From Saprospiraceae bacterium (GTDB lineage: Bacteria; Bacteroidota; Bacteroidia; Chitinophagales; Saprospiraceae): a stretch of DNA of 64,000 nucleotides. A program made the translations under genes and the position numbers. Shown here one piece after another: positions 60,689-64,000 of this stretch; the first letter of the stretch is position 1; each line of letters begins with the position of its first letter. The stretch covers positions 434,001 through 498,000 of the forward strand of contig JADKBV010000004.1 of assembly GCA_016714895.1 (NCBI GenBank). Reading direction: 5' to 3'. The notes below the pieces were generated by a model that did not search any database, was not told the DNA's origin, and worked only from the letters and a program-made list of their open reading frames with translations.

Positions 60689-61792
60689 ATGCAAGCATCC
60701 AAATCCTTAAGACGACCAAACAACTGGCAAGACTTTGAAACTCTTTGCAAGAAACTGTGGGGAGAAATTTGGAATTGCTCGGAAATAAAGAAAAATGGTA
60801 GGAATGGTCAATCTCAAAACGGCGTCGATATTTATGGGATACCAAAAGGTGAAAATCAATTTTATGGGATTCAATGCAAGGGAAAGGATGAATATACTAA
60901 TAAACAATTTACAGAGAAAGAGATTATAACAGAAATCGAGAAAGCAAAGTCCTTTAAACCTGAATTAAAAAAACTCTATTTCGCAACAACATCATCAAAG
61001 GATGCAGATATTGAAAGTTTTGTAAGAATTACAAATATAGAAAACATAAAAAACAAATTGTTTGAAGTCCATCTGTTTTCATGGGAGGATATTGTTGAAT
61101 TAATTGATGAAAACAGGTCCACTCATGATTGGTATGTAAATACTCAAAAATTTAAATCAACTAAAGAAGCTACGATTACTTTTGCCAATGATTCAAACAT
61201 AATTGATGTAACTTCAATATTTCTTAAACCTTTAAATAAAAGTGTTTACGGTATGAATGCTAAGGATGCGAATGAGAATCACAGCATTTTTGACTATATG
61301 AATTTAAAGCCTTATTCACCAGTCGCTAATTTTAAAGTTTATGTAAATCGTAGTTTTTTTCCGGTAATGATTAAAGTACACAATACAGGAACTGAAGCTA
61401 TAGAAGATTTTAAAATTATCCTGGATTTTGGAGGAGACATTCAAAAAATAGATGATTCGAATAAATCTGGCGGATTAAGTCTTAAACTCTTCAACTCCAA
61501 TATTGACTTGGATCCGAATGGGAAAAAAGTCAAAGTGATTCCACAAAAAACAATATTAGTCAGTAATGATACTTTTTGTTCCGATGAAATTTTTATAAAA
61601 CCTAATCATAAATCCAATAAGATTGTTATCAAATGGAAACTATTATCTAAAGATTTTAAAAGTGAAGGCAAATTGACTGTAAACGTAAATGTCAGAATTG
61701 GAGTCGTAGAAAGAGAGGTGAACGTTCCCAATTCTTTTAAGGTTCCTTACAGTTATGGAGAATTAGAGGACTTTATTGTTCCAGAAGACTAA
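60689..61792 (+). CDS. Mrr-like restriction-endonuclease-fold protein
   Basis: The 367-residue protein has an N-terminal PD-(D/E)xK fold of the Mrr type: WQDFETLCKKLWGE, then GVDIYG with Asp47 and GIQCKGKD with Gln62-x-Lys64. A helix EIEKAKSFKPELKKLYFATT follows. From about residue 165 the protein becomes beta-rich, like an Ig-like domain (FFPVMIKVHNTGTEAIEDFKIILDFGG). It follows the OLD gene by 225 bases with the attC-like element between them, so it may be a separate cassette. A defence role is inferred. Confidence 0.78.
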   Translation: MQASKSLRRPNNWQDFETLCKKLWGEIWNCSEIKKNGRNGQSQNGVDIYGIPKGENQFYGIQCKGKDEYTNKQFTEKEIITEIEKAKSFKPELKKLYFATTSSKDADIESFVRITNIENIKNKLFEVHLFSWEDIVELIDENRSTHDWYVNTQKFKSTKEATITFANDSNIIDVTSIFLKPLNKSVYGMNAKDANENHSIFDYMNLKPYSPVANFKVYVNRSFFPVMIKVHNTGTEAIEDFKIILDFGGDIQKIDDSNKSGGLSLKLFNSNIDLDPNGKKVKVIPQKTILVSNDTFCSDEIFIKPNHKSNKIVIKWKLLSKDFKSEGKLTVNVNVRIGVVEREVNVPNSFKVPYSYGELEDFIVPED

Positions 61793-62023
61793 CTGAGATA
61801 TAAGTTGCTAATAACAGGGGCTGCAAAGCTATGCGGCGGTTCGGTTTGGAAAGTTTCTTTTCCACGTAAGCTTTGATCTGGGGGAAAGATATACGGCTCC
61901 TCGCTGAATTTTCTAAAGTCCCTCACATCCACACATAAAAAAAATATCCCTCTCCCAAATATTTCCAAAATATTTTCTCAAAAAACACCACCATTCCGGA
62001 ATACTATATATATTTGTAATCTG
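61793..62023. other. Intergenic stretch with GC-rich residue
   Basis: The first 130 bases (GCTGCAAAGCTATGCGGCGGTTCGG and following) are more GC-rich than the surroundings and look like an element of unknown kind or a decayed gene end. I found no matching right arm for a palindrome. The rest is AT-rich spacer. Confidence 0.4.
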
Positions 62024-62161
62024 TAAGGATAGGGATAACCGGTTGTAAACGTATCGTAAATGTTAAAAAACGATTGTACACTAAGAAAAGTAAAAATTAT
62101 ATGGTTTGTAAATCATTGTTTTATACTGAGGGAAAAATGGAGGTGATATATTTATAAGTTA
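62024..62161 (+). repeat. ~140-nt direct repeat, copy 2 (upstream of second cassette)
   Basis: This is the second copy of the element at 58,499-58,640 in the same orientation, 3.5 kb away. The core is nearly identical and the rest diverged. The first gene of the next cassette starts 126 bases downstream. Confidence 0.88.
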
Positions 62162-62286
62162 TGAACAAGCAAAAAAAAATGACCGCAGAGATCTGTACAA
62201 ACAAACCAGTTTTTGGTAAAAAACCGAAAATTTATAATATTTTGGTTCGTATGGTAGTTAGTTGCTGATCAAAATAAAATAAAAAA

Positions 62287-63024
62287 ATGATAGATTTTAT
62301 AGAAAACCATCCAGCAATAAGTGTGGCATTAGCCTCAGGAATACTTACAATAATTGGAATAATTGTTAGAGTCCTTAGTGATGTAATACTTAGTAAAATC
62401 AATAAGTCTAATTCAATCTCAATCGAACGTGAAAAACTCAACTCAAATCTTATACTAAAAGCAATTGACACGGATAATTACCGAAAAAGTTTGAATAATT
62501 TAAAATTTATGAGAGCAATTGGAGCGATCAAGGACGATGATGGCAAGCTGGATAAGGTTATTAGTGGTGAAACAGAAGTAAATATCCCAGCTTTAAGAAC
62601 GGGTAAAGTATCTATGAAAGCTACTAACGAAGGATCTAATTTTTCGGTACAAAGTGGATTTGATGGTGAGTGTACAATAAAACTCAACGAAGTAATTGTT
62701 AAATTGGATAAAGGTTCAATTGAATTGACTGATAAATACCCTTATAATTCCACATATATCCAAAAAATTGAGGTGGGTTTAGGTACTTATAATGAGAACG
62801 GTAGATGGCATATTGCTCAAAAAGGTGAATCTATGGAGATTGATCGAATAATAAATAAGGGAGAGACAATTGAAATTGACCCAAGAGATTTCAAAATAAA
62901 TAGAGAGTCAATTGATGAGATAAAAAATTACTGGGTAATATTTACTATCTGGCAAAAGGAATCTAAAGAAACTGGAACTTTAGGAACATCTTATGTACAT
63001 TTTAAAGAATTGGATAAAATCTAA
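62287..63024 (+). CDS. Uncharacterised membrane-anchored protein, first gene of mobilome cassette
   Basis: The 245-residue protein has one N-terminal transmembrane helix (about residues 8-32, ISVALASGILTIIGIIVRVL). A short helical linker follows, then a beta-rich C-terminal region with a polar surface (SVQSGFDGECTIKLNEVIVKL). No known domain is recognised. The gene ends 3 bases before the mobilome CxxC gene and is clearly in one operon with it. Confidence 0.75.
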   Translation: MIDFIENHPAISVALASGILTIIGIIVRVLSDVILSKINKSNSISIEREKLNSNLILKAIDTDNYRKSLNNLKFMRAIGAIKDDDGKLDKVISGETEVNIPALRTGKVSMKATNEGSNFSVQSGFDGECTIKLNEVIVKLDKGSIELTDKYPYNSTYIQKIEVGLGTYNENGRWHIAQKGESMEIDRIINKGETIEIDPRDFKINRESIDEIKNYWVIFTIWQKESKETGTLGTSYVHFKELDKI

Positions 63025-63027
63025 GCA

Positions 63028-63603
63028 ATGAATGATGAACGAGAAGAAAAACTTAGAGGTGAGGCGTGGGAAAACTCATTTCAAACTTATGCCCTTTCTT
63101 ATGTTATGTCTGAAAAAGCCAAATTACTCGGTAAGAAAAGAAGATGGCTTACATTTTTGACTTTTCTTTCGCCATTAGTAGTAGGAGCAGTAGCTTTAGG
63201 ATATGGTCAAAACGATAAAACCCTTGAATATACACTTATTGCATTCATTCCTTTAGCAATATCTCAAGTTATCTTAGGGTTATGGTCCCTTGTTGCCAGA
63301 TGGGACGAAGACTTTAGTTATTTTGTAGAATCGAGTATTGCCAACTTGAACCTATCTGATGAATTTAAGGAATGTGCAAAGATCCCACAGAAAGATGTTG
63401 AGGAATTAGAGAAAAGATTTAGTGTCATAAATGCAAAATATAGCGAGCGAGGTGTTCAGGATAAAAAAGTGGAACTATCAATTAAGGATAGAAATAGAGG
63501 AATGAGATATGCTCTAATTAAATATCAATGGCCATGTGCCGGGTGCACGGAAAAGGCCGTATCTATGACTAAAACAGAATGTAAAATTTGTGGAAATATA
63601 TAA
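63028..63603 (+). CDS. Mobilome CxxCx(11)CxxC protein (SLATT-like)
   Basis: The 191-residue protein has two transmembrane helices (about residues 42-60 and 68-90; WLTFLTFLSPLVVGAVALGYG, LIAFIPLAISQVILGLWSLV). The helical cytoplasmic part ends with CAGC, exactly 11 residues, then CKIC, the CxxCx(11)CxxC zinc-ribbon signature that names the family in NCBI annotation. SLATT-type two-helix membrane proteins often act as predicted pore-forming effectors of anti-phage systems. It is tightly packed between the membrane protein gene and a small gene. Confidence 0.82.
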   Translation: MNDEREEKLRGEAWENSFQTYALSYVMSEKAKLLGKKRRWLTFLTFLSPLVVGAVALGYGQNDKTLEYTLIAFIPLAISQVILGLWSLVARWDEDFSYFVESSIANLNLSDEFKECAKIPQKDVEELEKRFSVINAKYSERGVQDKKVELSIKDRNRGMRYALIKYQWPCAGCTEKAVSMTKTECKICGNI

Positions 63604-63612
63604 AAAAATAAA

Positions 63613-63807
63613 ATGACAAATAATAAAAATGTATTAAGAGTATTAAATGGCTACTTCAATTTATCTATAGAAGAAAGGAAATTTCTTTTAGAAGAAATTA
63701 GAGCCTTCGAAAATAAATATGATAAAATTGGATATCAAAATGAAGTAAGAGCCAAACTTGATGTAGGTCCGACAGTCTCAAATTATTGTAAATGCTGTGG
63801 CAAATAG
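63613..63807 (+). CDS. Small cysteine-ended protein of the mobilome cassette
   Basis: This 64-residue protein has a helical N-terminal part (VLRVLNGYFNLSIEERKFLLEEIRAFENKY) and ends in NYCKCCGK, a cysteine cluster that may bind a metal. It starts 9 bases after the mobilome CxxC gene and is probably co-transcribed. Function is unknown; it may be an accessory or immunity component. Confidence 0.65.
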   Translation: MTNNKNVLRVLNGYFNLSIEERKFLLEEIRAFENKYDKIGYQNEVRAKLDVGPTVSNYCKCCGK

Positions 63808-63916
63808 ATGATATCCATCAGTAACATTATACATGACATAATGCTTCCTTTGGTTGCCCTCCGCATTTACTTGGACTGTAGTGCCAATAAGATAAATTAA
63901 ACATCACCTCAAAATA

Positions 63917-64000
63917 ATGGAGAATTTAAATTTAGATTTAGTCATCAAAGCCCTTGACAAGCATTGGGGAGATGGAGAATATCATAACTTTGAAAGTTTC
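63917..64000 (+). CDS. Protein start, incomplete (runs off window edge)
   Basis: An ATG-started open frame begins MENLNLDLVIKALDKHWGDG and runs through the window end with no stop. The N-terminus is a plausible cytoplasmic protein start. Only 28 codons are visible, 109 bases after the small cysteine-ended gene, so it may belong to the same cassette. Confidence 0.45.
   Translation, partial: MENLNLDLVIKALDKHWGDGEYHNFESF

Overview
The window comes from a member of the Bacteroidota. Several things support this: two secreted proteins with type IX secretion (T9SS) C-terminal sorting domains, the T9SS protein PorQ, bacillithiol synthase BshA, a DUF5606 protein, a TonB-dependent receptor with a carboxypeptidase-regulatory-like N-terminus, and several promoters with the Bacteroidota -7 element TAnnTTTG. 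The AT-rich composition and the mix of large secreted proteins suggest the Saprospirales, but that placement is inference. I found no tRNA, rRNA or CRISPR array.

Positions 1-46,700 are mostly ordinary chromosome. In order they hold a partial secreted protein with an 8-bp tandem repeat upstream, SelO, a four-gene DevBCA/TolC-type export operon, a large T9SS-secreted beta-propeller protein, an SDR/DinB/TrkH/TrkA potassium-uptake group, a YwqK-like lipoprotein with PorQ, MscS, AsnB, and a beta-helix lipoprotein with a TonB receptor. These are followed by an aspartyl protease, an Omp28-like T9SS protein, Pth, two uncharacterised envelope proteins, a reprolysin-type metalloprotease, BshA, an orphan TPR histidine kinase, a PLP-dependent deaminase/desulfhydrase, PBP1A, an M1 aminopeptidase, DUF5606, GlyA and a glycosyltransferase. 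The TonB receptor and the M1 peptidase are each broken by a one-base deletion in an A-rich stretch. These could be real lesions or assembly indels.

Positions 46,821-55,193 form a probable biosynthetic gene cluster. A leftward run encodes a B12-binding radical SAM enzyme, a cytochrome P450, a second B12-binding radical SAM enzyme and a GNAT/FemAB-type acyltransferase. A divergent gene encodes an 888-residue fusion of a class III aminotransferase with a domain resembling cyanobacterial acyl-ACP reductase, in which the catalytic cysteine motif is conserved. The simplest reading is that the fusion reduces an acyl thioester to an aldehyde and aminates it to a long-chain amine, with the neighbours tailoring the product. 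This is the strongest candidate in the window for an undescribed system.

Positions 55,200-64,000 are an accessory region rich in repeats. A DUF559 nuclease gene sits among short hairpin-forming repeats. A 41-bp-period array with units in both orientations precedes an OLD-family ATPase/TOPRIM nuclease and a separate Mrr-like restriction-endonuclease protein. A related ~140-nt direct repeat lies upstream of that pair and again upstream of a second cassette, which encodes a membrane protein, a mobilome CxxCx(11)CxxC protein and a small cysteine-ended protein. An attC-like imperfect palindrome follows the OLD gene. This looks like an island of exchangeable anti-phage or mobilome cassettes. The last gene runs off the window end.
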